Of a stretch of 64,000 nt of DNA, positions 21,006-34,510 are shown piece after piece; within the stretch, counting starts at the first letter, position 1, and each line of letters opens with the position of its first letter. Under the pieces are notes generated by a model. That model saw only the letters and a program-made list of their open reading frames with translations. It was not told the origin of the DNA and ran no database searches. Location of the stretch: the NCBI RefSeq assembly GCF_932526225.1, contig NC_064035.1, positions 20,573,969 through 20,637,968 on the forward strand, in the 5' to 3' direction. The DNA is from Nematostella vectensis. Taxonomy: Eukaryota; Cnidaria; Anthozoa; Actiniaria; Edwardsiidae. A program made the translations under genes and the position numbers.

Positions 21006-21850
21006 TTGATTTATTAGTACTAAGTAATTACGGGCCGTAAAGAAAAAACGACAACTCGCCCCGAGGTTTGGTTTACTAGTATTAAGTAATTATAATACCG
21101 ATAAATTATGGGGCGTAAAGAAAAAACGACAACTCGCCCCGAGATTTGGTTTACTAGTATTAAGTAATTATACTACCGATAAATTACGGGCCGTAAAGAA
21201 AAAACGACAACTCGCCCCGAGGTTTGGTTTACTAGTATTAAGTAATTATAATACCGATAAATTATGGGGCGTAAAGAAAAATCGACAACTCGCCCCGAGA
21301 TTTGGTTTACTAGTATTAAGTAATTATACTACCGATAAATTACGGGACGTAAAGAAAAAACGACAACACGCCCCGAGATTTGGTTTACTAGTAGTAAGTA
21401 ATTATAATACCGATAAATTACGGGGCGTAAAGCAAAAACGACAACTCGCCCCGAAATTTGGTTTACTAGTAGTAAGTAATTATAATACTTATAAATTACG
21501 GGGCGTAAAGCAAAAACGACAACTCGCCCCGAGATTTGGTTTACTAGTATTAAGTAATTATAATACCGAGAAATTACGGGGCGTAAAGCAAAAACGACAA
21601 CACGCCCCGTAATTTGGTTTACTAGTAATAAGTAATTATAATTCCGTAAAAATTACGGGGCGTAAAGCAAAAACGACAACGCGCCCCGAGATTTGGTTTA
21701 CTAGTAATAAGTAATTATAATACCGAGAAATAATGGGGCGTAAAGCAAAAACGACAACTCGCCCCGAGATTGGGTTTATTAGTACCAAGAAATTACGGGG
21801 CGTAAAGCAAAAATGACAACTCGCCCCGAGATTTGGTTTACTAGTAATAT
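21006..21850. repeat. 78-bp satellite, right part, with target duplication TTGATT
   Basis: The same 78-bp unit as 4600-8279 resumes at once after the terminal C-run. Its first six bases, TTGATT (21006-21011), form the right copy of the target duplication. Copies here are more diverged (GGGCCGTAAAGAAAAAACG variants). The array ends near 21850. Confidence 0.93.
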
Positions 21851-23725
21851 ATAGATTTAGGCACTACCTAAAAACGGAGCCAGCATTGAACACCTTTTGT
21901 ATTGACTGATCAAAGTATTTTTGAGGGATCTAGGATCCTGCTCTTTACTGAGATTTATTGGACCAACCAAATGGATCCAGGCCTTATTCAATAATTTAAA
22001 TTATGCAGTACATCAAAGTTAACAAACACAATTCCTGGTGTAAATATGGCTGTCTAAGTTGTCAAAAGTCTAATGGTAAATTCTTATTTCCCCACCATAG
22101 AAGTTCCATTATAAATATTATTATAATCAAAACAATACTCCGACAAGCTTTGCCTATGTTCAGAATATGTCATGGATGTAACAGCATTTCAAAGATTCCA
22201 AATAATATATTTAGACTGTTTAAATGCCATACTGTAATTTGAAGCTATCAATTTAGTGGTGATTCTCACCTTTATTGGACTGAATATTCAGAAAAATGTC
22301 TGGAAATTAAAATCCACAAATGTATCTCCTTCAATGCATTACATATTGGTGCACCCACCCTTTACCATATAGTGGCCTTGTTGTTGTTGGCCTACTCCAA
22401 AATGAATGCAATGGAGAAAAAACAGATTGATTTTGGAAGCAAACCCTAAAAAAAAATACATCTACGACATCACTGACAGTGCTAAAATGCTTACTTCTAA
22501 TTTCAAACCAAACCCTTTCATTGATCTATGTTTGGGGTAGAAAGGAAACAGCAAAGAATATCAATTGACTAAAAAAATAGCCGACGGGAGAGGAGAAATA
22601 AAGGAAATCGACTCAACTTAAAAGGTTTGGTGAAAAAAATATGAGTAATGAAAATAATTTGATTGGGCATTTATTGACATTTCCCCTTTCCCATTATCTT
22701 AACCCTTCCACCACCACAGGCCTCTAAAGAGGCCAAGCCTATGCTATCCAAGCTATGTGAACATAGCTTCAAATTCTATTATTGAAAAAGAACATGGTTG
22801 TTGCTTAGTGTTATATAGTTTAAGTATCTTGTCCTAAAAAACCCTTCCCCTCATAAAAGTCCTATTAATGTACATTTGTAAAGCTACATTCTGACAAGCT
22901 TTGTCCTTACAAAGAACAAGTAATGGATTAAACAGGATTCTAAAGATATTATATAGTTTCAGACAGTTTTAGATGAGATGCAATACTGAAGTTTCCATGT
23001 GGTGATTTACCATCCTCATGGGAATTAATATCTACAAATATACATCCAGTAAAGCATTATATTTTGGTGTTTTTAGAAACCCTGGATCCAACCATTCCAG
23101 TAAAATAAAACTAAACCTATAAAATAAATGTAATGGGAAAGAGACTGACTTGGAAAGGAAATTCTAAAAAAAGGTATAAGTGAAAGTACTAAATGAAAAT
23201 TTCTAATTTAAAAATCAAATTTGTTCATTAATTTATTTTTTGTGTAAAGGGGAAATAGCAAATAGCATCAATTGCATAAAAATAGGAGAAGTAGGAGAAG
23301 TAAAAGGAAGAAATATGACTCTTCTTTAAATGTTTGAAAAGAAAATATAACAATAATAATTATATGATAATTAAATTCAGTACTTTCCTAAAATATTCCC
23401 ATTATCTTTAGGTTGATAAAAAACTGTTTTCTTTACAGATTTATTATTTAAAAAGCAAAAGTTTGTTTTTAGTTTTATATTATATAAGTATCTTGTTCTA
23501 AAAAAAACATATTGAGTGTGTACTGCTGAATCACATAGTAATGAACTAGTCATTTGAGCCCCCTCCCTCATGGTCCCGCAGAAGCCAGGGGTTAATGTGG
23601 GGTTTTAGACCACTTTTTAACCAGAATATGTCAAGAGGGGTGGTGGTATTGACTGTTTGTTCTTGTGTCACTGATTTGCGAATTTCACTCATATTTTTTC
23701 CACTTTTTACCGCCGACTGTCGAAT
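21851..23725. other. Host AT-rich DNA with an old internal duplication
   Basis: No gene is supported. Two diverged blocks, about 22130-22640 and 22890-23330, share ordered landmarks: GACAAGCTTTG, AAAGAT, GTGATT, AATGCATTAC/AAAGCATTAT followed by ATTTTGGTG or ATATTGGTG, CCCTAAAAAAA/TTCTAAAAAAA, ATCAATTG. This indicates an old tandem duplication or two copies of a transposon. Confidence 0.55.
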
Positions 23726-23726
23726 T

Positions 23727-26700
23727 CACCATCTGTTGTGGCAGCTCGTGTGCACTTTTTTGCTGCTTGTCTTCGGGCTTGTCTTGCTGCTTGTCTTCGG
23801 GCTTGTCTTCCGGCTAGTCTTCCGGCCTGTCTTCCAGCCTGTCTTCCGGCTTGTCTTCGGGGTTGTCTTTGGACTTTTCTTCCGGCTTGTCTTCGGGCCT
23901 GTCTTCAAGCTTGTCTTTGGGCTTGTCTTCGGGCTTGTATTTGGGCTTGTCTTCAGGCTTGTTTTGCTGCTTGTCTTCAGGCTTGTCTTCCGGTCTGTCT
24001 TCCGGCTTGACTTTCAGCTTGTCTTTGGACTTATCTCCGGGCTTGTCTTCGTACTTGTGTTCAGGCTTCTTTTCAGGCTAGTTTTCTGGCTTGTGTTCCG
24101 GCTTGCATTCAGGCTTGTCTTCGGGCTTGTCTTCGGGCTTGTCTTGCTGCTTGTCTTCGGGCTTGTCCTCGGACTTATCTCCGGGCTTGTCTTCAGGCTT
24201 TTCATCCGCATTGTCTTCGGGCTTGTCTTCGGACTCGTCTTCAAGCTTCTTTTCAGGCTAGTTTTCCGGCTTGTCTTCCGGCTTGCATTCAGGCTTGTCT
24301 TCTGGCTTGTCTTCCTGCTTGTCTTCGGGGTGGTTTGCTGCTTGTCTTCGGGCTTGTTTTGCTGATTCTATTTAGGCTTGTCTACGAGCTTGTCTTCGGG
24401 CTTGTCTTCCGGCCTGTCTTCCGTCTTGTCTTCGGGGTTGTCTTTGGACTTTTCTTCCGGCTTGTCTTCGGGCCTGTCTTCAAGCTTGTCTTCGGGCCTG
24501 TCTTCAAGCTTGTCTTTGGGCTTGTCTTCGGGCTTGTATTTGGGCTTGTGTTCAGGCTTGTTTTGCTGCTTGTCTACAGGCTTGTCTTCCGGTCTGTCTT
24601 TCGGCTTGACTTCCAGCTTGTCTTTGGACTTATCTCCGGGCTTGTCTTCGTACTTGTGTTCAGGCTTCTTTTCAGGCTAGTTTTCTGGCTTGTGTTCAGG
24701 CTTGTGTTCAGGCTTGTCTTCAGGCTTGTCTTCGGGCTTGTCTTGCTGCTTGTCTTCGGGCTTGTCCTCGTACTTATCTCCGGGCTTGTCTTCGGGCTTG
24801 TGTTCAGGCTTTTCATCCGCATTGTCTTCGGGCTTGTCTTCGGACTCGTCTTCAAGCTTCTTTTCAGGCTAGTTTTCCGGCTTGTCTTCCGGCTTGCATT
24901 AAGGCTTGTCTTCTGGCTTGTCTTCCTGCTTGTCTTCGGGGTGGTTTGCTGCTTGTCTTCGGGCTTGTTTTGCTGATTCTCTTTAGGCTTGTCTTCGAGC
25001 TTGTCTTCGGGCTTGTCTTCCGGCCTGTCTTCCGTCTTGTCTTCGGGCTTGTCTTCGGGGTTGTCCTCAGGCTTTTCATCCGCATTGTCTTCGGGCTTGT
25101 CTTCCGACTTGTCGTCAAGCTTCTTTTCAGGCTAGTTTTCCGGCTTGTCTTCCGGTCTGTCTTCCGGCCTGTCTTCGGGCTTATCTCCGGGCTTGTCTCC
25201 GGGCTTGTCTTCTGGCTTGTGTTCAGTCTTGTCTTCATGCTTGTCTCCAGGCTTGTCTTCGGGCATGTTTTCAAGCTTGTCCTCCGGCTTGTCTTCAGGC
25301 TTGTCTTCAGACTTGTCTTCAGACTTGTCTTCAGACTTGTCTTCAGACTTGTCTTCAGACTTGTCTTTAGGCTTCCCTTCAGGCTTGTCTTCAGGCTTGT
25401 CTTCAGGCTTGTCTTCAGGCTTGTCTTCGGGCTTGTCTTCGGGCTTGTTTTCTGGCTTGTTTTCAGGCTTGTCCTCCGGCTTGTCTTCGGACTTGTCTTC
25501 AGGCTTCTTTTCAGGCTAGTTTTTCGGCTTGTCTTCCGGCTTGCATTCAGGCTTGTCTTCCTGCTTGTCTTCAGGCTTGTCTTCCTGCTTGTATTCAGGC
25601 TTGTCTTCGGGGTTGTCTTCGGGCTTTTCTTCCGAACTGTCTTCCGGCTTGTCTTCCAGCTTGTCTTCGGGCTTATCTCCGGGCTTGTCTTCGGGCTTGT
25701 CTTCGGGCTTGTCTTCAGGCTTTTCTTCAGTCTTGTCTTCAGGCTTGTCTCCAGGCTTGTCTTCGGGCTGGTCTTCGGGCTTGTTTTCAGGCTTGTCTTG
25801 CGGCTTGTCTCCAGACTTGTCTTCAGACTTGTCTTTAGGCTTGCCTTCAGGCTTGTCTTCAGGCTTGTCTTCGGGCTTGTCTTCCGGCTTGTCTTCCATC
25901 TTGTCTTCAGACTTATCTCCGGGCTTGTCGTCGGGTTTGTCTTCAGGCTTGTCTTTGTAATTGTCTTCAGGCTTCTTTTCAGGCTAGTTTTCCGGCTTGT
26001 CTTCCGGCTTGTATTCAGGCTTGTCTTCGGGCTTGTCTTGCTGCTTGTCTTCAGGCTTGTCTTAGGGCTTGTCTTCGGGCTTGACTTGCTGCTTGTCTTC
26101 GGGCTTCTCTTCGGGCTTGTGTTCCGGCTTTTCTTCCGGTCTGTCTTCCGGCTTGTCTTCAGGCTTGTCTTCGGACTCGTCTTCAAGCTTCTTTTCAGGC
26201 TAGTTTTCCGGCTTGTCTTCCGGCTTGCATTAAGGCTTGTCTTCTGGCTTGTCTTCCTGCTTGTCTTCGGGGTGGTTTGCTGCTTGTCTTCGGGCTTGTT
26301 TTGCTGATTCTCTTTAGGCTTGTCTTCGAGCTTGTCTTCGGGCTTGTCTTCCGGCCTGTCTTCCGTCTTGTCTTCGGGCTTGTCTTCGGGGTTGTCCTCA
26401 GGCTTTTCATCCGCATTGTCTTCGGGCTTGTCTTCCGACTTGTCGTCAAGCTTCTTTTCAGGCTAGTTTTCCGGCTTGTCTTCCGGTCTGTCTTCCGGCC
26501 TGTCTTCGGGCTTATCTCCGGGCTTGTCTCCGGGCTTGTCTTCTGGCTTGTGTTCAGTCTTGTCTTCATGCTTGTCTCCAGGCTTGTCTTCGGGCATGTT
26601 TTCAAGCTTGTCCTCCGGCTTGTCTTCAGGCTTGTCTTCAGACTTGTCTTCAGACTTGTCTTCAGACTTGTCTTCAGACTTGTCTTCAGACTTGTCTTTA

Positions 26701-29700
26701 GGCTTCCCTTCAGGCTTGTCTTCAGGCTTGTCTTCAGGCTTGTCTTCAGGCTTGTCTTCGGGCTTGTCTTCGGGCTTGTTTTCTGGCTTGTTTTCAGGCT
26801 TGTCCTCCGGCTTGTCTTCGGACTTGTCTTCAGGCTTCTTTTCAGGCTAGTTTTTCGGCTTGTCTTCCGGCTTGCATTCAGGCTTGTCTTCCTGCTTGTC
26901 TTCAGGCTTGTCTTCCTGCTTGTATTCAGGCTTGTCTTCGGGGTTGTCTTCGGGCTTTTCTTCCGAACTGTCTTCCGGCTTGTCTTCCAGCTTGTCTTCG
27001 GGCTTATCTCCGGGCTTGTCTTCGGGCTTGTCTTCGGGCTTGTCTTCAGGCTTTTCTTCAGTCTTGTCTTCAGGCTTGTCTCCAGGCTTGTCTTCGGGCT
27101 GGTCTTCGGGCTTGTTTTCAGGCTTGTCTTGCGGCTTGTCTCCAGACTTGTCTTCAGACTTGTCTTTAGGCTTGCCTTCAGGCTTGTCTTCAGGCTTGTC
27201 TTCGGGCTTGTCTTCCGGCTTGTCTTCCATCTTGTCTTCAGACTTATCTCCGGGCTTGTCGTCGGGTTTGTCTTCAGGCTTGTCTTTGTAATTGTCTTCA
27301 GGCTTCTTTTCAGGCTAGTTTTCCGGCTTGTCTTCCGGCTTGTATTCAGGCTTGTCTTCGGGCTTGTCTTGCTGCTTGTCTTCAGGCTTGTCTTAGGGCT
27401 TGTCTTCGGGCTTGACTTGCTGATTGTCTTCGGGCTTCTCTTCGGGCTTGTGTTCCGGCTTTTCTTCCGGTCTGTCTTCCGGCTTGTCTTCAGGCTTGTT
27501 TTCAGGCTTGCTTCAGGCTTCTTTTCAGGCTAGTTTTCCGGCTTGTCTTCCGGCTTGTATTCAGGCTTGTCTTCGGGCTTGTTTTGCTGCTTGTCTTCAG
27601 GTTTGTCTTCGGGCTTGTCTTCCGGTCTGTCTTCCGGTCTGCCTTCCGGCCTGTCTTCCGGCCTGTCTTCTGGCTTGTGTTTGGGCTTGTCTTCGGGCTT
27701 GTTATCTGGCTTGTCTTTAGTCTTGTCTCCAGGCTTGTCTCCAGGCTTGTCTCCAGGCATGTCTTCAAACATGTTTTTAGGCTTGCCTTCAAGCTTGTCT
27801 TCCAGCTTGTCTTCGGGCTTGTCTTCAGGCTTGTCTTCCGGTCTGTCTTCCGGCTTGACTTCCAGCTTGTCTTTGGACTTATCTCCGGGCTTGTCTTCGT
27901 ACTTGTGTTCAGGCTTCTTTTCAGGCTAGTTTTTCGGCTTGTCTTCCGGCTTGTGTTCAGGCTTGTCTTCGGGCTTGTCTTGCTGCTTGTCTTCGGGCTT
28001 GTCCTCGGGCTTGTCTTTGGGCTTGACCTCGGGCTTGTCTTGCTGCTTGTCTTCGGGCTTGTCTTCCGGCCTGTCTTCCGTCTTGTCTTCGGGCGTGTCT
28101 TCGGGGTTGTCTTCAGGCTTTTCATCCGCATTGTTTCGGGCTTGTCTTCGGACTTGTCTTCAAGCTTCTTTTCAGGCTTGTCTTCCGGCTTGTCTTCGGA
28201 CTTGTCCTCAGGCTTGTCTCCGTACTTGTCTTCAGGCTTCTTTTCAGGCTAGTTTTCCCGCTTGTCTTCCGGCTTGCATTCAGGCTTGTCTTCGGGCTTG
28301 TCTTGAGGTTTGTCTTCGTGCTTGTCTTTGGGCTTGTCTTTTGGCCTGTCTTTGGGCTTGTCTTCGGGCTTGTCTTCGGGCTTGTCTTCGGGATTGACTT
28401 CGGGCTTGTCTTGCTGCTTGTCTTCGGGCTTGTCTTCCGGCTTGTCTTCCGGCCTGTCTTCCGTCTTGTCTTCGGGCTTGTCTTCAGGCTTTTCATCCGC
28501 ATTGTCTTCGGGCTTGTCTTCGGACTCGTCTTCAAGCTTCTTTTCAGGCTAGTTCTCCGGCTTGTCTTCCGGCTTGCATTCAGGCTTGTCTTTTGGCTTG
28601 TCTTCCTGCTTGTCTTCGGGCTGGTTTGCTGCTTGTCTTCGGGCTTGTTTTGCTGATTCTCTTTAGGCTTGTCTTCGAGCTTATCTTCGGGCTTGTCTTC
28701 CAGCCTGTCTTCCGTCTTGTCTTCGGGCTTGTCTTCGGGGTTGTCTTCAGGCTTTTCATCCGCATTGTCTTCGGGCTTGTCTTCCGACTTGTCGTCAAGC
28801 TTCTTTTCAGGCTAGTTTTCCGGCTTGTCTTCCGGCTTGTATTCAGGCTTGTCTTCCGGTCTGTCTTCCGGCCTGTCTTCGGGCTTATCTCCGGGCTTGT
28901 CTCCGGGCTTGTCTTCTGGCTTGTGTTCAGTCTTGTCTTCAGGCTTGTCTTCAGGCTTGTCTTCGGGCTTGTCTTCGGGCTTGTCTTCAGGCTTCTTTTC
29001 AGGCTAGTTTTTCGGCTTGTCTTCCGGCTTGCTTTCAGGCTTGTCTTCCTGCTTGTCTTCAGGCTTGTCTTCCTGCTTGTATTCAGGCTTGTCTTCGGGG
29101 TTGTCTTCGGGCTTTTCTTCCGGCTTGTCTTCAGGATGTTCCTCCGGTCTGTTTTCCGGCTTGTCTTCCAGCTTGTCTTCGGGCTTTTCTCCGGGCTTGT
29201 CTTCGGGCTTGTCTTCGGGCTTGTCTTCAGGCTTGTCTTCAGTCTTGTCTCCAGGCTTGTCTCCAGGCTTGTCTTCGGGCTGGTCTTCGGGCTTGTTTTC
29301 AGGCTTGTCTTCCGGCTTGTCTCCAGAGTTGTCTTCAGACTTGTCTTTAGGCTTGCCTTCAGGCTTGTCTTCAGGCTTGTCTTCAGGCTTGTCTTCGGGC
29401 TTGTCTTCCGGCTTGTCTTCCATCTTGTCTTCAGACTTATCTCCGGGCTTGTCGTCGGGCTTGTCTTCAGTCTTGTCTTTGTACTTGTCTTCGGGCTTGA
29501 CTTGCTGCTTGTCTTCGGGCTTCTCTTCGGGCTTGTGTTCCGGCTTTTCTTCCGGTCTGCCTTCCGGCTTGTCTTCAGGCTTGTTTTCAGGCTTGCTTCA
29601 GGCTTTTTTTCAGGCTAGTTATCCGGCTTGTCTTCCGGCTTGTATTCAGGCTTGTCTTCGGGCTTGTTTTGCTGCTTGTCTTCAGGTTTGTCTTCGGGCT

Positions 29701-32700
29701 TGTCTTCCGGTCTGTCTTCCGGTCTGTCTTCCGGCCTGTCTTCCTGCATGTCTTCCAGCTTGTCTTTGGGCTTGTCTTCGGGCTTGTCTTCCGGTCTGTC
29801 TTCCGGTCTGTCTTCCGGCCTGTCTTCCGGCCTGTCTTCCGGCTTGTCTTTGGGCTTGTCTTCGGGCTTGTCTTCTGGCTTGTCTTCAGTCTTGTCTTCA
29901 GGCTTGTCTCCAGGCTTGTCTCCAGGCATGTCTTCAAACATGTTTTTAGGCTTGCCTTCAAGCTTGTCTTCCAGCTTGTCTTCGGGCTTGTCTTCGGGCT
30001 TGTCTTCCGGCTTGTCTTCCGGCTTGTCTTCCAGCTTGTCCTCGGACTTATCTCCGGGCTCGTCTTCGGGCTTGTCTTCAGGCTTGTTATCGTACTTGTC
30101 TTCAGGGTTCTTTTCAGGCTAGTTTTCCTGCTTGTCTTCCGGCTTGCATTCAGGCTTGTCTTCTGGCTTGTCTTCTGGCTTGTCTTCAGGCTTGTCTTTG
30201 AGCTTGTCTTCGGGCTTGTCTTTGGGCTTGACTTCGGGCTTGTCTTGCTGCTTGTCTTCGGGCTTGTCTTCCGGCCTGTCTTCCGTCTTGTCTTCGGGCT
30301 TGTCTTCGGGGTTGTCTTCAGGCTTTTCATCCGCATTGTTTCGGGCTTGTCTTCGGACTTGTCTTCAAGCTTCTTTTCAGGCTAGTTGTCCGGCTTTTCT
30401 TCCGGCTTGTCTTCAGGCTTGTCTCCAGGCATGTCTTCAGACATGTCTTTAGGCTTGCCTTCAAGCTTTTCTTCAGGCTTGTCTTCGGGCTTGTCTTCCG
30501 GCTTGTCTTCGGACTTGTCCTCAGGCTTGTCTTCGTACTTGTCTTCAGGCTTCTTTTCAGGCTAGTTTTCCGGCTTGTCTTCCGGCTTGCATTCAGGCTT
30601 GTCTTCGGGCTTGTCTTGAGGCTTGTCTTCGAGCTTGTCTTTGGGCTTGTCTTTTGGCCTGTCTTTGGGCTTGTTTTCGGGCTTGTCTTCGGGCTTGTCT
30701 TCGGGATTGACTTCGGGCTTGTCTTCCGGCTTGTATTCAGGCTTGTCTTACGGTCTGTCTTCCGGCCTGTCTTCGGGCTTTTCTTCCGCCTTGTCTTCGG
30801 GCTTGTCTTAGGACTTGTCTTTAGGCTTCTTTTCAGGCTAGTTTTCCGATTTGTCTTCCGGCTTGTATTCAGGCTTGTCTTCGGGCTTGTTTTGCTGCTT
30901 GTTTTCAGGCTTTTCTTCCGGTCTGTCTTCCGGCTTGTCTTCCAGCTTGTCTTCGGGCTTATCTCCGGGCTTGTCTCCGGGCTTGTCTTCTGGCTTGTGT
31001 TCAGTCTTGTCTTCATGCTTGTCTCCAGGCTTGTCTTCGGGCTTGTTTTCAAGCTTGTCCTCCGCCTTGTCTTCAGGCTTGTCTTCAGACTTGTCTTTAG
31101 TCTTGCCTTCAGGCTTGTCTTCAGGCTTGTCTTCGGGCTTGTCTTCGGGCTTGTTTTCGGGCTTGTTTTCAGGCTTGTCCTCCGGCGTGTCTTCGGATTT
31201 GTCTTCAGGCTTCTTTTCAGGCTAGTTTTCCGGCTTGTCTTCCGGCTTGCATTCAGGCTTGTCTTCCTGCTTGTCTTTGGGCTTGTTTTCAGGCTTGTCC
31301 TCCGGCTTGTCTTTGTGCTTGTATTCAGGCCTGTATTCAGGCTTGTCTTCGGGCATGTCCTCTGGCATGTCTTCAGGCTTGTCTTCAGACTTGTCTTTAG
31401 GCTTGCCTTCAAGCTTGTCTTCGGGCTTGTCTTCGGGCTTGTCTTGCTGCTTGTCTTCGGGCTTGTCTTCCGGCTTGTCTTCCGGCCTGTCTTCCGTCTT
31501 GTCTTCGGGGTTGTCTTCAGGCTTTTCATCCGCATTGTCTTCGGGCTTGTCTTCGGACTTGTCTTCAAGCTTCTTTTCAGGCTAGTTTTCCGGCTTGTCT
31601 TCCGGCTTGTATTCAGGCTTGTCTTACGGTCTGTCTTCCGGCCTGTCTTCGGGCTTTTCTTCCGCCTTGTCGTCGGGCTTGTCTTAGGACTTGTCTTTAG
31701 GCTTCTTTTCAGGCTAGTTTTCCGATTTGTCTTCCGGCTTGTATTCAGGCTTGTCTTCGGGCTTGTTTTGCTGCTTGTTTTCAGGCTTTTCTTCCGATCT
31801 GTCTTCCGGCTTGTCTTCCAGCTTGTCTTCGGGCTTATCTCCGGGCTTGTCTCCGGGCTTGTCTTCTGGCTTGTGTTCAGTCTTGTCTTCATGCTTGTCT
31901 CCAGGCTTGTCTTTGGGCTTGTTTTCAAGCTTGTCCTCCGCCTTGTCTTCAGGCTTGTCTTCAGGCTTGTCTTCGGGCTTGTCTTCGGGCTTGTTTTCGG
32001 GCTTGTTTTCAGGCTTTTCCTCCGGCGTGTCTTCGGATTTGTCTTCAGGCTTCTTTTCAGGCTAGTTTTCCGGCTTGTCTTCCGGCTTGCATTCAGGCTT
32101 GTCTTCCTGCTTGTCTTCAGGCTTGTCTTCCTGCTTGTCTTCAGGCTTGTCTTCGGGGTTGTCTTCGGGCTTTTCTTCCTTCTTGTCTTCGGGCTTGTCT
32201 TCGAGCTTGTCTTCGGGCTTGTCTTTGTGCTTGTCTTCGGGCTTGTCTTCGGACTTGTCTTCAGGCTTCTTTTCAGGCTTGTTTTCTGGCTCGTCTTCCG
32301 GCTTGTATTCAGGCCTTTATTCAGGCTTGTCTTCGGGCATGTCCTCTGGCATGTCTTCAGGCTTGTCTTTAGGCTTCTTTTCAGGCTTGTTTTCTGGCTT
32401 GCCTTCAAGCTTGTCTTCGGGCTTGTCTTCGGGCTTGTCTTCGGGCTTGTCTTCGGGCTTGTCTTCGGGTTTGTCATCGGGCTTGTCTTCGGGATGGTCT
32501 TCGGGATGGTCTTCGGGCTTTTCTTCTGGCCTGTCTTCCGGCAGTCTTCTGACTTGTCTTCCAGCTTGTCGTCCGGCTTGTCTTCCAACTTGTCTTCGGG
32601 CTTGTCTTCGGGCTTGTCTTCGGGCTTGTCTTCGGGATTAACTTAGGGCTTATCTTCGGGCTTTTCTTCAGGCTTGTCTTCAGGGTTATCTTCGGGCTTG

Positions 32701-33820
32701 TCTTCGGGCTTGTCTTCGGATTTGTCTTCAGGCTTCTTTTCAGGCTAGTTTTCCGGCTTGTCTTCCGGCTTGCATTCAGGCTTGTCTTCCTGCTTGTCTT
32801 CAGGCTTGTCTTCCTGCTTGTCTTCAGGCTTGTCTTCGGGGTTGTCTTCGGGCTTGTCTTCAGGCTTGTCTTCGAGCTTGTCTTCCGGCTTGTCTTCAGG
32901 TTTGTCTTCGGGTTTGTCTTCGGGCTCGTCTTCATGCTTGTCTTCGGGTTTGTCTTCGGGCTCGTCTTCGGGCTTGTCTTCGGGTTTGTTTTTAGGCTTC
33001 TTTTCAGGCTAGTTTTCCGGCTTGTCTACAGGCTTGTCATCAGGCTTGTATTCAGTTCTGTCTTCTGGCTTGTCTTCGGGCTATTCCCCGGGCTTGTCTT
33101 CATGATTGTCCTCCGGCTGGTCTTCGGGCTTTTCTTCGGGCTCGTCGTCGGGCTTGTCTTCGGGCTTGGCTTCGGGCTTGTCTTCCTGCTTGTCTTCAGG
33201 CTTGTCTTCCTGCTTATCTTCAGGCTTGTCTTCAGGCTTGTCTTCAGGCTTTTTTTCAGGCTGGTTTTCCGGCTTGCCTTCCGGCTTCTTCTCTACAGGC
33301 TTGTCTTCAGGCTTGTATTCAGTTCTGTCTTCTGGCTTGTCTTCGGGCTAGTCTTCGGACTTGTCTTCAGGCCTGTCTTGCTATTTGTCTTCAGGCTTGT
33401 TTTCCGGCTTGTATTCAGGCTTGTCTTGCTGCTTGTCTTCGTGCTTGTCTTCGGGCTTGTCTTCAGGCCTGTCTAAGGGCTTGTATTCGGGCTTGTTTTC
33501 GGGCTTGTCTTCAGGCTTGACTTCCGGCTTGTCTTCCGGCTTGTTTTTGGCTTGTCTTCGGGCTCGTCTTAGGGCTGGTCTTCGGGCTTGTCTTCGGGCT
33601 GGTCTTCCGGCCTGTCTTCCGTCTTGTCTTCGGGCTTGTCTTCGGGGTTGTCTTCAGGCTTTTTATCCGCATTGTCTTCTGGCTTGTCTTCGGACTTGTC
33701 TTCGGGCTCGTCTTTGGGCTCATCTTCGGGCTGGTCTTCAGGCTTGTCTTCAGGCGTCTTTTCAGGCTTGTTTTGCTGCTTGTGTTGCAGCTTGTCTTCG
33801 AGCTTGTCTTCAGGCTTTTG
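23727..33820. repeat. 10-kb minisatellite of a 12-bp unit
   Basis: Built from CTTGTCTTC(G/A/C)GG and variants (about 800 copies). All frames are open for long stretches because 12 is a multiple of three, giving LVFGLVFR-, SSGLSSGL-, KTSPKTSR- and PEDKPEDK-type repeats. These are not credible genes: stops recur at a fixed marker (CTTTTCAGGCTAG) every few hundred bases and no splice signals or unique sequence occur. The strands are strongly skewed (plus strand C/T/G, minus strand G/A/C). A higher-order duplication is listed separately. Confidence 0.95.
24946..27420. repeat. 1331-bp higher-order duplication in the minisatellite
   Basis: Sequence from 24946 repeats from 26277 with a constant 1331-bp offset (landmarks 25145/26476, 25516/26847, 25529/26860) and essentially no differences until about 27420, where CTGCTTGTC in the first copy is CTGATTGTC in the second. 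Such identity marks a recent unequal exchange, or an assembly artefact. Confidence 0.9.
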
Positions 33821-33827
33821 TAGTCAA

Positions 33828-34510
33828 ATAAAAAAAATTATTAGGCTCTCATGGTAAAAGTAAAAAGGCTCTTATAGCCAAAGTAGAAGGAGTCGTATAG
33901 TAAAAATGAAAGGGTTCTTATAGTCGAAGTAAAAATGCTCTTATAAACAGGTTAAAAAGGCTTTTATAGCCAAAGTCCTTTGCGGCGTTATCTTTTCTTT
34001 CTCTTGTCTACTTTTCCGCTCAACCTCTTCTTGCAAAGTAAAAAGGTTCGTATTGTAATAGCAAAAATGGCATTGGAAACAAAATCTAAAAAAGGAAATA
34101 GGCTCTCATAGCCAAATTAAAAGAGATCCTATAGTACTAAAGTAAAAAGGCTCCTATACCCAAAGTAAAAACGCTCTTGTTGTTAAAGTATAATAGTTCT
34201 TATAGACAAAGTAAAAGTGCTTTTTATAATATATAAGAAAGTAGGCTAGTATGGCCAAATTAAAATAGATCTTATAGTACCAAAGTAAAAAAAAGTTATT
34301 ATAGTCAAAGTAACATGGATAATATACCACAAAAATAAACAAGAGCCTAAAGTAAAGTAAAAAGGCCCTGATAGTAAAAAAAGTAAAAAGGCTCTTATAG
34401 TACAAAAGCAAAACGGCTATTTTTGTCAATTAAAAGGGCTCATATACGAAAAGAAAAAAGCTCTTCTGGTCAAAGTTGAAAGGATATTATAGCCAAAGTA
34501 TCAGTCAGTA
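33828..34510. repeat. Degenerate AT-rich repeats of about 25 bp
   Basis: Loose copies of GGCTCTTATAG(CC or TA) followed by AAAGTAAAAA, with many indels, on both sides of a unique patch at about 33980-34060. Minus-strand frames rich in Tyr/Phe are by-products of composition. Confidence 0.7.

Noticed and set aside
23727-33820. Large repetitive proteins (PEDK-, KTSPKTS- or LVFR-type) encoded by the minisatellite
   Set aside because: Every frame is open by composition, stops recur at the fixed CTTTTCAGGCTAG marker, and no flanking exon or splice signal was seen.
33828-34510. Minus-strand Tyr/Phe-rich membrane protein
   Set aside because: Arises from the degenerate AT-rich repeats; no conserved motif or gene context.
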